The notes under the pieces: generated by a model | Database searches by the model: none | The model's input: only the letters and a program-made list of their open reading frames with translations | What the model was told of the DNA's origin: nothing | Part shown: piece by piece, positions 42,887 through 51,407 of the stretch | How positions within the stretch are numbered: position 1 is the first letter of the stretch | Layout: each line of letters opens with the position of its first letter | Translations under genes and position numbers: made by a program | Source: Halorubrum sp. F4 | Lineage (GTDB): Archaea > Halobacteriota > Halobacteria > Halobacteriales > Haloferacaceae | Length of the DNA: 64,000 nucleotides | NCBI RefSeq assembly: GCF_027257195.1 | Contig: NZ_JAPDFS010000001.1 | Location: forward strand, 827,099 to 891,098 | Direction of reading: 5' to 3'

Positions 42887-43540
42887 CTACGCGTCCGGGT
42901 CCACCGCGGGCAGCGTCCGCGAGAGGTACTGCCTCGACTCCTCGCGGACCGCCTCGGTCCACTCGCGGTCGGTCGTCGTCGCCCAGCGCAACATCGCGCC
43001 AGTGGCGAGCGTCTGGAGCGTCTCCGCGACCGCCGCCGGGTCGACGTCGTCGTCCCGCTCCGGCGGGGTCCCCGCGTCCACGACCGGCTCGGCGGCCGCC
43101 TCGCGGACCGATCGTTCGAGGAACCGCCTGAACACCCGGTCGCTCCGGTCGAAGTGTTCGCGGTACGCCTCGTCGGTCGCCGCCTGTGCGCGGAGCTCGA
43201 CCATCGCGACGAGGAACCGCCCGTCCGGAGCGTACTCGTCGTCGACGCCGCCGGGGTCGGTCATCGCGGCCACGTAGGCGTCGAGTCGCGCCCGCGGCGG
43301 GAGGTCGAAGGCGTTCCCCGAGACGGCCGTCTCGAAGCCGTCGAGCAGGTACTCGAGGAGGTCGACCAACAGCTCGTCCTTCCCGTCGTAGTGGTGGTAC
43401 ACGAGCGAGGGGCTCTTCTCGAACGCCTCGCCGATCCGCTTTATCGTGAGGTCCGCGTACCCGTGTTCACAGAGCGCGCGGAACGCCGCGCCGAGGATGG
43501 CCTCGCGGGTGTTCGCCGGCTCCGTGAACGGGTCATCCAT
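42887..43540 (-). CDS. TetR/AcrR-family transcriptional repressor
   Basis: 217 aa from ATG 43540; an ATG at 43558 is too close to the TATA box (43561-43570, TATATA) to be used, while 43540 fits leaderless spacing. The N-terminal helix-turn-helix (IKRIGEAFEKSPSLVYHHYDGKDELL, about 30-55) is the TetR signature; the rest is a helical ligand-binding domain. It is divergent from a COG1361/MMPL export pair and an operator-like palindrome lies between the two start sites, so it most likely represses that exporter and itself until a ligand binds. Confidence 0.9.
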   Translation of the reverse strand: MDDPFTEPANTREAILGAAFRALCEHGYADLTIKRIGEAFEKSPSLVYHHYDGKDELLVDLLEYLLDGFETAVSGNAFDLPPRARLDAYVAAMTDPGGVDDEYAPDGRFLVAMVELRAQAATDEAYREHFDRSDRVFRRFLERSVREAAAEPVVDAGTPPERDDDVDPAAVAETLQTLATGAMLRWATTTDREWTEAVREESRQYLSRTLPAVDPDA

Positions 43541-43560
43541 AGGGTGTGTACCCGGCATGG

Positions 43561-43570
43561 GTATATATCG
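43561..43570 (-). promoter_or_regulatory. TATA box of the TetR gene
   Basis: GTATATATCG on the plus strand (TATATA on the minus strand), about 26 bp before ATG 43540. Confidence 0.6.
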
Positions 43571-43577
43571 ACCCTGA

Positions 43578-43593
43578 TTGAACGTTCATTCAA
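43578..43593. promoter_or_regulatory. TetR-type operator
   Basis: TTGAACGTTCATTCAA: a perfect 10-bp palindrome TGAACGTTCA inside an inverted TTGAA/TTCAA pair. It sits between the divergent TetR and exporter promoters and has the look of TetR-family operators. Confidence 0.65.
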
Positions 43594-43596
43594 CAC

Positions 43597-43603
43597 GCTT
43601 ATG
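43597..43603 (+). promoter_or_regulatory. TATA-like element for the exporter side
   Basis: GCTTATG, about 27 bp before ATG 43627 and directly beside the operator. Confidence 0.45.
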
Positions 43604-43626
43604 ACGCGGGCGGGAGAGACGAACCC

Positions 43627-43800
43627 ATGACTCGACAACCGGCGCTCGGAGGGTCGCCCCTCCGGAGTCGCGACGTCACGCTCGCGGTTCCCGCTTCCGG
43701 CCCCGCTCTCCCACTCCGGCCGCGTACGACCCTCGCGTTTCGGGACTCCGTTCCCCGGAGCTCTTCTCACCGATGTTCCGACGTCGGAGGTGAGCGGTGA
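43627..43800 (+). CDS. Possible small leader ORF before the exporter genes
   Basis: 57 codons from ATG 43627, placed 27 bp after a TATA-like element, ending TGA at 43798-43800. Its TGA overlaps the GTG of the next gene by 4 bp (GTGA), the coupling arrangement common in haloarchaea. The product would be Arg/Ser/Pro-rich with no known domain, and its codon use is only partly typical. It may be a translated leader that makes the downstream gene translation-coupled, or an accident of GC-rich DNA. Confidence 0.35.
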   Translation: MTRQPALGGSPLRSRDVTLAVPASGPALPLRPRTTLAFRDSVPRSSSHRCSDVGGER

Positions 43801-45848
43801 CGCCGCCGAGCGGGCGAACGGCCGTCGCCGTCGTCGTTTCCGTCGCGCTCCTCGTCGCCGCCGGGAGTTTCGCCGGCGTCGCCGCGGAGACGGAGACCAC
43901 GAGCACGGGTTCTCCCGACGATCCGACTCCGGCGACCGCGCTCGCGGTCGGAAGTCCCGGCGGCGCGGGCCTCGACGATGACGCGGTCGGGCAGGCGCGC
44001 GGACAGGTCCGTGGCGAACCCGATCTCGAGGCGTATCTCTCGCAGCCGACGGTTCCGACCGGCGGGGAGTCGACGATCACCGTCGACCTCCTCAACACGG
44101 GCGAGATGGAGATGGGTAGCGAGCTCGACCCGCGCGTGACGACCGCACGGAGCCTCCGACTGGAGGCGGAAGCCGAGGACGAGGACGATCCGATCGAGGT
44201 GACGACCGGCGAGATCGCCGTCGGCGACGTGCCGACCGGCACGCCCAGATCGGTCCCGATCGACGTCGCGGTCCCCGACGATGCGGCGGACGGCGAGTAC
44301 GACCTCGAGGTGACCGTCCGGTACCGGTACACCAGGACGATCGTGCCCAACGGGACCAACCACTACGACTCCTCCCGAACCGAGGAGTTCCACGTCACCG
44401 TCGTGGTCGACGACGGGGCGCGGTTCGCGATCGTCGAGGCCGACACCGACGCGCAGGTCGGCGGGACCGGCGAGGTGAACGCGACGCTGCGGAACGTCGG
44501 CGACGAGACCGCCCGCGACGCGATCGTCACGGGAAGCACGTCGGGAAGCGGCGTCACGCTGGGCGCGAACGGCCCGCCGAACGTGTTCGTCGGCGACTGG
44601 GAGCCCGGCGAGAACCGAACCGTGGCGTTCGACTCGTCGGTCGCGTCCGATTTCGCGGGCGAAACGTACGTCCTCCGCTCGGCCGTCGAGTACCGCGACG
44701 GCGACGGAGCGGAGGTCACCTCGCCGTCCTCGCGGGTCGGGGTGACGCCGATCGCCGAACAGCGGTTCGCGGTCGACGGCGTCGGCGGCAGCCTGGAGGT
44801 GGGCCACTCGGGGAACGTCACCGGAACGGTGGCCAACGACGGGCCGTTGGCGGTCGACGACGCCGTCCTCGTCGCCGAGTCGACGAGTCCCGGCGTGACG
44901 TTCCCCGAGAGCCGGTACGCGCTCCCGGACCTCGCGCCCGGGGAGTCCACGGACTTCTCGTTCGACGCCGACGTGACCCCCGAGGCCGACCCCGGCCCGC
45001 GACAGCTCCGGTTCACCGTCGAACACGGGAGCGGGGACCGCACGGCGACCGACGAGTCGACCGCACGGATCGAGGTGGGTCCCGGACAGTCGTTCGCGGT
45101 CGACGGCGTCGACTCGACCCTCGAGGTCGGGTACGCCGGATCGATAGACGGGACGCTCACCAACGACGGTCCGCGGACCGTCGACGAGGCGGTGATCGTG
45201 GCCGAACCGCAGAGCACCCGAGTGACGCTCGGCGAGAACCGGTACGCGCTCCCGGAACTCGCACCCGGGGAGTCCACGGACTTCTCGTTCGACGCCGACG
45301 TGAGCGGTCAGGCCGATCCGGGTCCGCGGCAGGTCCGGTTCACCGTGGAGTACGCGGGCGACGACGCGACGCTGACCGACGAGTCGACCGCACGGATCGA
45401 GGTCGCTCCGCGTCGACCGGAGTTCGCCATCGAGGCCGACGACCCGGTCGTGCCGGCCGGCGAGACGCGGCGGATCACCTTCGAGATCACCAACCAGCGT
45501 CCCGAGACGCTCTCGTCGATCAACGCCGGCCTCTACGCCGACGACCCGATCTCGGCGGTCGAGGACGAGGCGTTCGTGGACGAGCTCGAGCCCGGCGAGT
45601 CGACCGAGATCCGGTTCGAAGTGTCGGCCGCCGCGAGCGCGAGCGAGCGGACGTATCCGCTCGAGTTGGACTTCCGGTACGACGACGAGCGCGGAAACGA
45701 CCGGATCTCCGACGTGACGCAGTACCCGCTCGACGTGTCCGAACCCGTCGACGACGGCGGCGGCCCCCCGATCGCCACGATCGTTCTCGGCGTCCTGGTC
45801 CTCGTCGTGCTCGCCGGCGGGGCGGTCTGGTACCGCGGGCGACAGTGA
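43797..45848 (+). CDS. COG1361-type extracellular adhesin/NEW3-like protein with C-terminal TM helix
   Basis: 683 aa from GTG 43797. Signal peptide at about 8-32, then several Ig-like NEW3/CARDB-type beta-sandwich domains. Two of them (about 324-432 and 433-541) are nearly identical tandem copies with a period of 109 residues, including an exact APGESTDFSFDADV stretch, so a recent duplication is likely. One TM helix at about 656-676 anchors the C-terminus. Such proteins are often encoded next to MMPL or ABC exporters and may form an outer-face partner. It precedes the MMPL gene by 60 nt and is probably controlled by the divergent TetR. Confidence 0.85.
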   Translation: MTPPSGRTAVAVVVSVALLVAAGSFAGVAAETETTSTGSPDDPTPATALAVGSPGGAGLDDDAVGQARGQVRGEPDLEAYLSQPTVPTGGESTITVDLLNTGEMEMGSELDPRVTTARSLRLEAEAEDEDDPIEVTTGEIAVGDVPTGTPRSVPIDVAVPDDAADGEYDLEVTVRYRYTRTIVPNGTNHYDSSRTEEFHVTVVVDDGARFAIVEADTDAQVGGTGEVNATLRNVGDETARDAIVTGSTSGSGVTLGANGPPNVFVGDWEPGENRTVAFDSSVASDFAGETYVLRSAVEYRDGDGAEVTSPSSRVGVTPIAEQRFAVDGVGGSLEVGHSGNVTGTVANDGPLAVDDAVLVAESTSPGVTFPESRYALPDLAPGESTDFSFDADVTPEADPGPRQLRFTVEHGSGDRTATDESTARIEVGPGQSFAVDGVDSTLEVGYAGSIDGTLTNDGPRTVDEAVIVAEPQSTRVTLGENRYALPELAPGESTDFSFDADVSGQADPGPRQVRFTVEYAGDDATLTDESTARIEVAPRRPEFAIEADDPVVPAGETRRITFEITNQRPETLSSINAGLYADDPISAVEDEAFVDELEPGESTEIRFEVSAAASASERTYPLELDFRYDDERGNDRISDVTQYPLDVSEPVDDGGGPPIATIVLGVLVLVVLAGGAVWYRGRQ

Positions 45849-45908
45849 CCCGATGACCGGACCCGGAACGCGAGCCGCCGAACGATCCGAGCCGAGCCGG
45901 AGGCGACC

Positions 45909-48425
45909 GTGACCGCCGCCGATCGGGCGGTGGAGCGGATCGACGAGCTCGCGACGAACCGGCCGGTGGCCGTCATCGTCGCGTTCCTGCTCGTGAGCGT
46001 CGTCGCGCTCGGCGGCGTCACGGCGATCTCGACGTCCGCGGGGGCCGACCAGTTCACCCAGGACATCCCGGCCCAGCAGGCGCTCGACGAGATCGACGAG
46101 GAGTTCGAGTCCTCGATCGGCGGATCGGCCACCTCCGCACAGGTGATCGTCACGGGGGACGACGTCCTCTCGCGGGACGCGCTCGTGCGGATCCTCGAGA
46201 CGCAGGACAGACTGGAGTCCCGCTCGACGCTGCGGGTCGCGTCGACGACGAGCCACGCGAACGCGATCGCGAGACGGCTCGATCCGTCGGCCGAGACGCC
46301 CGGCGAACAGCGCGACGCGGTCGCGGAGGCGACGCCGCGGGAGCTGGCGGCGGCGATCGAGGCCGCGGACGAGTCCGGCGCGGTGGCCGCACAGGTGTCG
46401 ACGGACTACAACCCGACCGCACAGCGGGCCGGGGCCGCGATCGTCGGCGTCACCTACGACGTGCCCGACGCCGCGACGACCGCTCGGGTCGAGACCCTCC
46501 AGGTCCGAAGCGTCGAGGTCGTCGACTCGGTTCCGGGCATGGAGGCCGGCGAGAACGCGATCCTGTTCGGCGACGGGATCCTCCAGAGCGAGATCAACGC
46601 GCTTCTGACCGACACCGCGATCATCGTCTTCCCCGCGGCGCTCGTGTTGATCCTGCTGTTCCTGCTCTTCGCCTATCGCGACCCGATCGACATGGCGCTC
46701 GGGCTCTCCGCGCTCGGGATGTCGGTGCTGTGGACGTTCGGGTTCATGGGGTACGCCGGGATCCCCTTCTCCGACTCGCTCATCACCGTCTTCCCGCTTC
46801 TCGTCGCGGTCGGGATCGACTTCGGGATACACATCATCAACCGCTATCGCGAGGAGCGGCTGGACGGTGGGGGGATCGGCGACTCGATGCGGACGACGAC
46901 GGACCAGCTGTTCATCGCGTTCCTGCTCGTGACGATCACGACCGTGGTCAGCCTGATCGCCAACGTCGTGAGCCCGTTCGACCCGAACCGGGACTTCGGG
47001 ATCGTCGCCGCCGTGGGGATGGTGTTCACGCTCATGGTTTTCGGCGTCTACCTCCCCGCCGCGAAGGTGCTCGTCGACCGGGTTCGCGACCGGCTGCCGA
47101 TCCCCGAGTTCGGGTCCACGCCGCTCGGGACCGGCGGGTCACGGCTCGGAACTCTCCTCCACGTCGGCGTCGATCTCTCCCGGATCGCGCCGGTCCTCGT
47201 CGTGGTCGTCGTGCTCCTCGGCGGGGCGCTCGGCGGCGCGTACGGGACGGGCGTCGACACCGAGTTCTCCGAGGAGGCGTTCTTCCCGGACGAAGGGCGT
47301 CTGGAGACGTACAGCCAACTCCCCGAACCGCTCGCGCCGACCGACTACACGTTCCTCGACGTGCTCACCCTCTTCGAGGAGGAGTTCGACCAGAGCTTCG
47401 TCGGCTCCGTGACGCTGTACGTCGATCAGTCGGTCCGTGACGACGACTCGCTCGAACTCATCGACCGGACCACGCGGAACCCGCCGGACACCTTCGCGAC
47501 GACCGACGAGCGGCGGGCCTCCGCGACGAGCATCGTCACCGTGATCGAGGACCACGCCGAGAACGATCCCGAGTTCCGTCGGACCGTCGAGCGCAACGAC
47601 CGGCTCGGCACGGGCGTCCCGGACCGCAACGTCGACGAGGTGTACGACGAACTGCTCGACTCCTCGGCGGAGGGGCAAGCGCGCGGATACATCGCCGCCG
47701 ACCGTGGAAGCGCCCGGATCGACTACACGATCCGGCCCGGCGTCGACGACGCGGAGGCGGTCGCGGACGTCCGTGAACTCGCCGAACGCACCCCGCTCAC
47801 GGCGGTCGCGACGGGGCAGCTCGTGGTCAACGAGGCCGTGATCGAGCTGCTTCTCGACTCGGCCGTTCGGAGCCTGATCGCCGCGTTCGTCCTCACCGCG
47901 GCGTTCCTGATGCTTTCGTACCGGTATCTGGAAGGGAAGGCGGTGTACGGCGCGTTGAACCTCGTTCCCGTGCTGGCGACCGTCGGGCTGTTGGCCGGGT
48001 CGATGTACGTCCTCGACATCCCGCTGACGCCGATCAACGCGCCGATCCTCTCCGTCTCGATCGGGCTCGGGGTCGACTACACCGTTCACTTCGTCCACCG
48101 GTTCGTCGACGAGTACAAGGCCGGCATGCCGATCCAGGAGGCGCTCGACGTCACCATCGGCGGGACCGGCGGCGCGCTCACCGGGAGCATGCTCACGACC
48201 GTCACCGGCCTCGGCGTCCTCTGGCTCGCCGTGATCCCGCTGATCCAGGAGTTCGGGGCGCTCCTCGCGCTCGGCGTGTTCTACGCGTACCTCTGTTCCA
48301 TCGTGTTGGTGCCGTCGCTGGTGGTCGTCTGGGACCGCTACGGATCCCGCGTCGGACTCGGGCTGGAGGCGACGCTCGGGGAGGAGGACGAGGCGGCACG
48401 CGACGTGGAACGCGGCGGAAGGTAG
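45909..48425 (+). CDS. MMPL/RND-superfamily exporter
   Basis: 838 aa from GTG 45909. Twelve TM helices in two sets of six, each set preceded by a large extracytoplasmic loop (about 50-230 and 440-620). The RND helix-4 region contains PLLVAVGIDFGIHIINR in the first half and SIGLGVDYTVHFVHR in the second; the Asp residues there are the usual proton-relay sites. It could export lipids or small lipophilic compounds. It is transcribed with the COG1361 partner under a divergent TetR regulator; the substrate is unknown. Confidence 0.92.
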   Translation: MTAADRAVERIDELATNRPVAVIVAFLLVSVVALGGVTAISTSAGADQFTQDIPAQQALDEIDEEFESSIGGSATSAQVIVTGDDVLSRDALVRILETQDRLESRSTLRVASTTSHANAIARRLDPSAETPGEQRDAVAEATPRELAAAIEAADESGAVAAQVSTDYNPTAQRAGAAIVGVTYDVPDAATTARVETLQVRSVEVVDSVPGMEAGENAILFGDGILQSEINALLTDTAIIVFPAALVLILLFLLFAYRDPIDMALGLSALGMSVLWTFGFMGYAGIPFSDSLITVFPLLVAVGIDFGIHIINRYREERLDGGGIGDSMRTTTDQLFIAFLLVTITTVVSLIANVVSPFDPNRDFGIVAAVGMVFTLMVFGVYLPAAKVLVDRVRDRLPIPEFGSTPLGTGGSRLGTLLHVGVDLSRIAPVLVVVVVLLGGALGGAYGTGVDTEFSEEAFFPDEGRLETYSQLPEPLAPTDYTFLDVLTLFEEEFDQSFVGSVTLYVDQSVRDDDSLELIDRTTRNPPDTFATTDERRASATSIVTVIEDHAENDPEFRRTVERNDRLGTGVPDRNVDEVYDELLDSSAEGQARGYIAADRGSARIDYTIRPGVDDAEAVADVRELAERTPLTAVATGQLVVNEAVIELLLDSAVRSLIAAFVLTAAFLMLSYRYLEGKAVYGALNLVPVLATVGLLAGSMYVLDIPLTPINAPILSVSIGLGVDYTVHFVHRFVDEYKAGMPIQEALDVTIGGTGGALTGSMLTTVTGLGVLWLAVIPLIQEFGALLALGVFYAYLCSIVLVPSLVVVWDRYGSRVGLGLEATLGEEDEAARDVERGGR

Positions 48426-48519
48426 GATCGGAGAGATCCGCTGAAATCCGGCCGTTCGGAGACGATACGGAGTGAACCCGTCGATCACTAACGATCGCGT
48501 GTCGAGCGGAAAAACCCGT

Positions 48520-48532
48520 TTGAGCCACTCAA
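48520..48532. promoter_or_regulatory. Inverted repeat before the toxin-antitoxin pair
   Basis: TTGAG-CCA-CTCAA, followed 5 bp later by a weak TATA-like TTTCAAG that is about 28 bp from ATG 48570. A likely autoregulatory operator. Confidence 0.45.
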
Positions 48533-48569
48533 CCACGCGTTTCAAGTCAGTGTACGGTCAATCCGTGGT

Positions 48570-48800
48570 ATGGGAATCGTCCGGGACTCCGAACACAGCA
48601 ACGGTGCGCCGACGATCGAGGGGACGGGGATCCGTGTAAAAGACGTCGCCTCGGCATACGAGCACAGCGGCTACGGTCCCGACGAGATCACGCAACTGTA
48701 TCCCGACCTCAGTCTCGGGGACGTCCATCGGGCACTCGCGTACTACTACGACCACATCGACGACTTCCGATCGGCATCGTCCGAACCAGCATCCGCATGA
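48570..48800 (+). CDS. DUF433-type antitoxin
   Basis: 76 aa. A short winged-helix-like DUF433 protein with the family segments APTIEGTGIRVKDVASAYEHSG and GDVHRALAYYYDHIDDF. DUF433 proteins act as antitoxins and DNA-binding autoregulators of PIN-like toxins. The ATG of the downstream toxin overlaps its TGA by 4 bp (ATGA at 48797-48800). The pair is less GC-rich than its neighbours, consistent with transfer. Confidence 0.88.
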   Translation: MGIVRDSEHSNGAPTIEGTGIRVKDVASAYEHSGYGPDEITQLYPDLSLGDVHRALAYYYDHIDDFRSASSEPASA

Positions 48801-49123
48801 CGCGGCCGTTGTACTGTGACGAGAGCATCTGGATCCCGGTTGCTGACGGGCTCACCAGACGCGGGTGGACGGTTCACACCGCACGAAACGAGGGTACGCT
48901 CGGTGACGCGGACCGCGAGCAGTTGCGGTATGCGGTCGAAAACGACTGGCTTCTACTGACGTTCGACGACGATTTTCTCACGCTTGTCGAAGGTCAAGGA
49001 CTGGAGCATCGGGACCTGATCTACGTACAACAGGCCGGACGGCAGATCGGTGACGTCGTGAAAGTCGTCGATGAACATCTACAGAACCGATCCGACGGCG
49101 ATCCGTCGATTCAGTACTTATAA
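48797..49123 (+). CDS. DUF5615 PIN-like toxin
   Basis: 108 aa. It has the PIN-like DUF5615 features: an N-terminal CDESIWIPVADGLTRRGW stretch (Asp near residue 8), a DADREQLRYAVEN segment and WLLLTFDDDFL (acidic cluster at about 57-60). These acidic residues would hold Mg2+ for RNA cleavage. Overlap with the DUF433 gene supports a toxin-antitoxin pair, likely related to VapBC in action. Low GC relative to flanks. Confidence 0.88.
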   Translation: MTRPLYCDESIWIPVADGLTRRGWTVHTARNEGTLGDADREQLRYAVENDWLLLTFDDDFLTLVEGQGLEHRDLIYVQQAGRQIGDVVKVVDEHLQNRSDGDPSIQYL

Positions 49124-49165
49124 TCCATCACGGAGATCCTCGCCGGATCCGATCCAGGACCCCGC

Positions 49166-50197
49166 TCAGTCGTCGGCGCGCGGCGTCGGCGGCGACCCGG
49201 CGAGCCGGTCACGATCGTGCGGGGCCTCCCAGTCGAGGTCGGGGCCGCGAGCGATGATCCCGCTCGGAGTGACGTCCGGGTGGGTCGTGTAGTAGTGCTC
49301 CTTGATGTGGGCCATGTCCACCGTGTCGGCGACGCCCGGGGTGGTGTACAGGTCGCGCAGGTACGGCCAGAGGTGCTCGTACTGGTGGACGTACTGCCGG
49401 TTACACATGAAGTGCGTGTGGTACACCTGGTCGAACCGGACCAGCGTCGTGAACAGACAGAGGTCGGCCTCGGTGAGCGAGTCGCCGACGAGGTAGCGGT
49501 CGTCGGCGAGGTGCTCGTCCCACCGGTCGAGCGCGCCGAAGAGGTCGTCGACGGCGTCGTCGTAGGCGGCCTGCGAGGTCGCGAAGCCGGCGCGGTAGAC
49601 GCCGTTGTTGACGGGCTCGTAGATCTCGGTGATGACCTCGTCGACGTCCGCGACGGTCGCGTCGTCGTCGGGGCCGGGAAGCAGCGAGACGTCGTTGCCG
49701 AGGTCGTCGAAGGCGGTGGTCAACGTCCGCAGGACCTCGCGGGACTCGTTGTTGACGATCGTGTCCTCCTTCGTGTCCCAGAGGACGGGGACGGTCACCC
49801 GGCAGGTCGCGTCGGGGTCGGCCTCGACGTACAGCTCGCGGAGGTAATCGCTCCCGTGGATCCGGTCGGGGGTACATCCCTCCTTCTCCGGGGAGAACTG
49901 CCACCCGTCCTCGCCACGCCACGGGTCGACGACGCTGACGCCGATCGCGTCCTCCAAGCCGAGCAACGACCGCGCCAGCAACGTGCGATGCGCCCACGGA
50001 CAGGCGTACGAGACGTACAGGTGATACCGGCCCGCCTCCGGCTGGAACCGCTCGTCGGGCTCGGCGTCGACGTGACCGGGCACGTCGCTGCCGGCGATCC
50101 AGTTCCGGAAGGTGGTTTCCCCCCGCTGGAACGCCCCTTCCTCGTCGGTCGATTCGTACGCGCCGGTCCGCCACTCGCCGTCGACGAGCTGGTTCAT
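49166..50197 (-). CDS. Glutathionyl-hydroquinone reductase-like GST-fold enzyme
   Basis: 343 aa. The N-terminal thioredoxin-fold domain carries YACPWAHRT (active-site Cys at about 66), and the C-terminal helical domain has DEHLADDRYLVGD.LTEADLCLFTT. This pattern is typical of ECM4/YqjG glutathionyl-hydroquinone reductases. Haloarchaea use gamma-glutamylcysteine rather than glutathione, so the thiol partner here is probably that compound (inference). It may clear chlorinated or plain quinones. A TATA-like GTTATC read on this strand lies about 27 bp before the ATG. Confidence 0.92.
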   Translation of the reverse strand: MNQLVDGEWRTGAYESTDEEGAFQRGETTFRNWIAGSDVPGHVDAEPDERFQPEAGRYHLYVSYACPWAHRTLLARSLLGLEDAIGVSVVDPWRGEDGWQFSPEKEGCTPDRIHGSDYLRELYVEADPDATCRVTVPVLWDTKEDTIVNNESREVLRTLTTAFDDLGNDVSLLPGPDDDATVADVDEVITEIYEPVNNGVYRAGFATSQAAYDDAVDDLFGALDRWDEHLADDRYLVGDSLTEADLCLFTTLVRFDQVYHTHFMCNRQYVHQYEHLWPYLRDLYTTPGVADTVDMAHIKEHYYTTHPDVTPSGIIARGPDLDWEAPHDRDRLAGSPPTPRADD

Positions 50198-50300
50198 GGG
50201 CGTACAACGGTCTCGAGACGGATAACCGGGCCGGGGACACGGGCGTCACCGGGTCGAGTCCTCCGATCCTCGAGCGCGATCGTTGCCGCATGCCGACGGC

Positions 50301-50447
50301 TTTAACTCGGCCGACGCGGTACGTGTCTCCGTCATGGCCGCACAGGCGATGGATCGCGTTCCGCGATCGTAACGAGGAGTTCTACGTGAGCACGGACAGG
50401 ACAGCGCGGGCGACGGCCGCTCGCCGATCGACGTGGGGTGTAACGGG
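50301..50447 (+). other. Leader with TATA box and micro-ORFs before the 50448 gene
   Basis: A TATA-like TTTAAC (50301-50306) gives a transcript starting near 50330, about 118 nt before the next start codon. A 12-codon ORF begins at ATG 50334 where a leaderless start would sit. A second frame, from GTG 50323 to TGA 50452-50454, would encode a 43-aa Arg-rich peptide. Neither can be called a gene from sequence alone. Confidence 0.35.
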
Positions 50448-51326
50448 ATGTTGACCGGTAGCGAGAGCGAGGCGACCGAGCCGAACCGCGAGGCGTCGGA
50501 CCACGGGACGTCCGACCGGGAGTTCCCCGAGGACGCGGGCCCGATGGTCCGTGCCGGCATCGACGCGGCCGCGTTGAAGCCGGCCGAGTGTGACGTCTCG
50601 CGAGCGGTCGAGCTGCCGGTCGACCGCGTGGCGATCGATTACGAGGGTCGAGCGCACTTCCCGGACGCCGCGACGCTCGAGGCGATCGCCGACGAGAAGT
50701 CGCTGTACGTCACCACGCCGGTCCGCGCCGACGGCTTCGACCCGCTCGGCGACGACTCGCTGCTCGACCGGATCCCCGACCGGGCGCGTCGACTGCTCGT
50801 CGCCGGGCACGGCGCGTACCTCGACGAGTCGGAGGCGTCCCGGGCGATCGCCCCGCGGTTCGGGGCCGCCCGGGAGGTCGCGCCGGACGCCTGGATCGGA
50901 ACTGAAGGCGTCGAGCGGCTCGCGCTCGCGGCCGGCGGAACGCAGTACGAGCTGCTCTCGCGGTCGACCGATCGGGACGCCCGTGCGCTCCGCGCCGCCG
51001 GGTTCGACGGCGAGATAGCCGTCTACGCGCCGACCGTGCTGACCGACGACGAGGACGCAGTGCTGGAGGCGGTCGGGGCGTACGTCTCCCGGCGACGCCC
51101 GGTCTCCCGCGCGCTGCCCGATGGAGGCGATACGGACGACGGGACCCCGCCGACGGACGCGACCGCCACGGGACGGACCCGCGAGGTCCTCTCGGCGGCC
51201 GCGCGCGACTTCGCGCTCGTCGGATCGCCGACCACGGTCCGCGAGCGCGTCGAGGAGCTCCGGGAGGCCGGCGTCGATCGCGTCGTCGGCTATCCCGCCC
51301 GCGGGATCGACGAGTTCCTGTCGTAG
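50448..51326 (+). CDS. Luciferase-like haloarchaeal protein (DUF7388-like)
   Basis: 292 aa from ATG 50448 (GTG 50433 possible). It is a soluble alpha/beta protein rich in Asp and Ala. The C-terminus, with a FALVGSPTTVRERVEELREAGVDRVVGYPARG-like region, resembles the end of F420-dependent luciferase-like monooxygenases, and the rest could be a reduced TIM barrel. The central acidic insert (GGDTDDGTPPTDAT) is low complexity. I recall a haloarchaeal DUF7388 family of this kind. Function unknown; the flavin or F420 link is an inference. Confidence 0.68.
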   Translation: MLTGSESEATEPNREASDHGTSDREFPEDAGPMVRAGIDAAALKPAECDVSRAVELPVDRVAIDYEGRAHFPDAATLEAIADEKSLYVTTPVRADGFDPLGDDSLLDRIPDRARRLLVAGHGAYLDESEASRAIAPRFGAAREVAPDAWIGTEGVERLALAAGGTQYELLSRSTDRDARALRAAGFDGEIAVYAPTVLTDDEDAVLEAVGAYVSRRRPVSRALPDGGDTDDGTPPTDATATGRTREVLSAAARDFALVGSPTTVRERVEELREAGVDRVVGYPARGIDEFLS

Positions 51327-51376
51327 GGGCCGCGGCGTTCCCGTCGGCGGCGACACGAACGCCCCGTCGCCGGACC

Positions 51377-51385
51377 GTTTTTATC
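51377..51385 (+). promoter_or_regulatory. TATA box of the FAD oxidoreductase gene
   Basis: GTTTTTATC about 27 bp before ATG 51408, a clear leaderless arrangement. Confidence 0.65.
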
Positions 51386-51407
51386 ACCGCTTCGAGAAGG
51401 GCCGCCG

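Noticed and set aside
43767-46832. 1021-codon open frame on the minus strand across the COG1361 and MMPL genes
   Set aside because: Shadow of high GC3 coding on the plus strand; the product is an Arg/Asp/Val-rich string with no domain, whereas both plus-strand genes have clear families.
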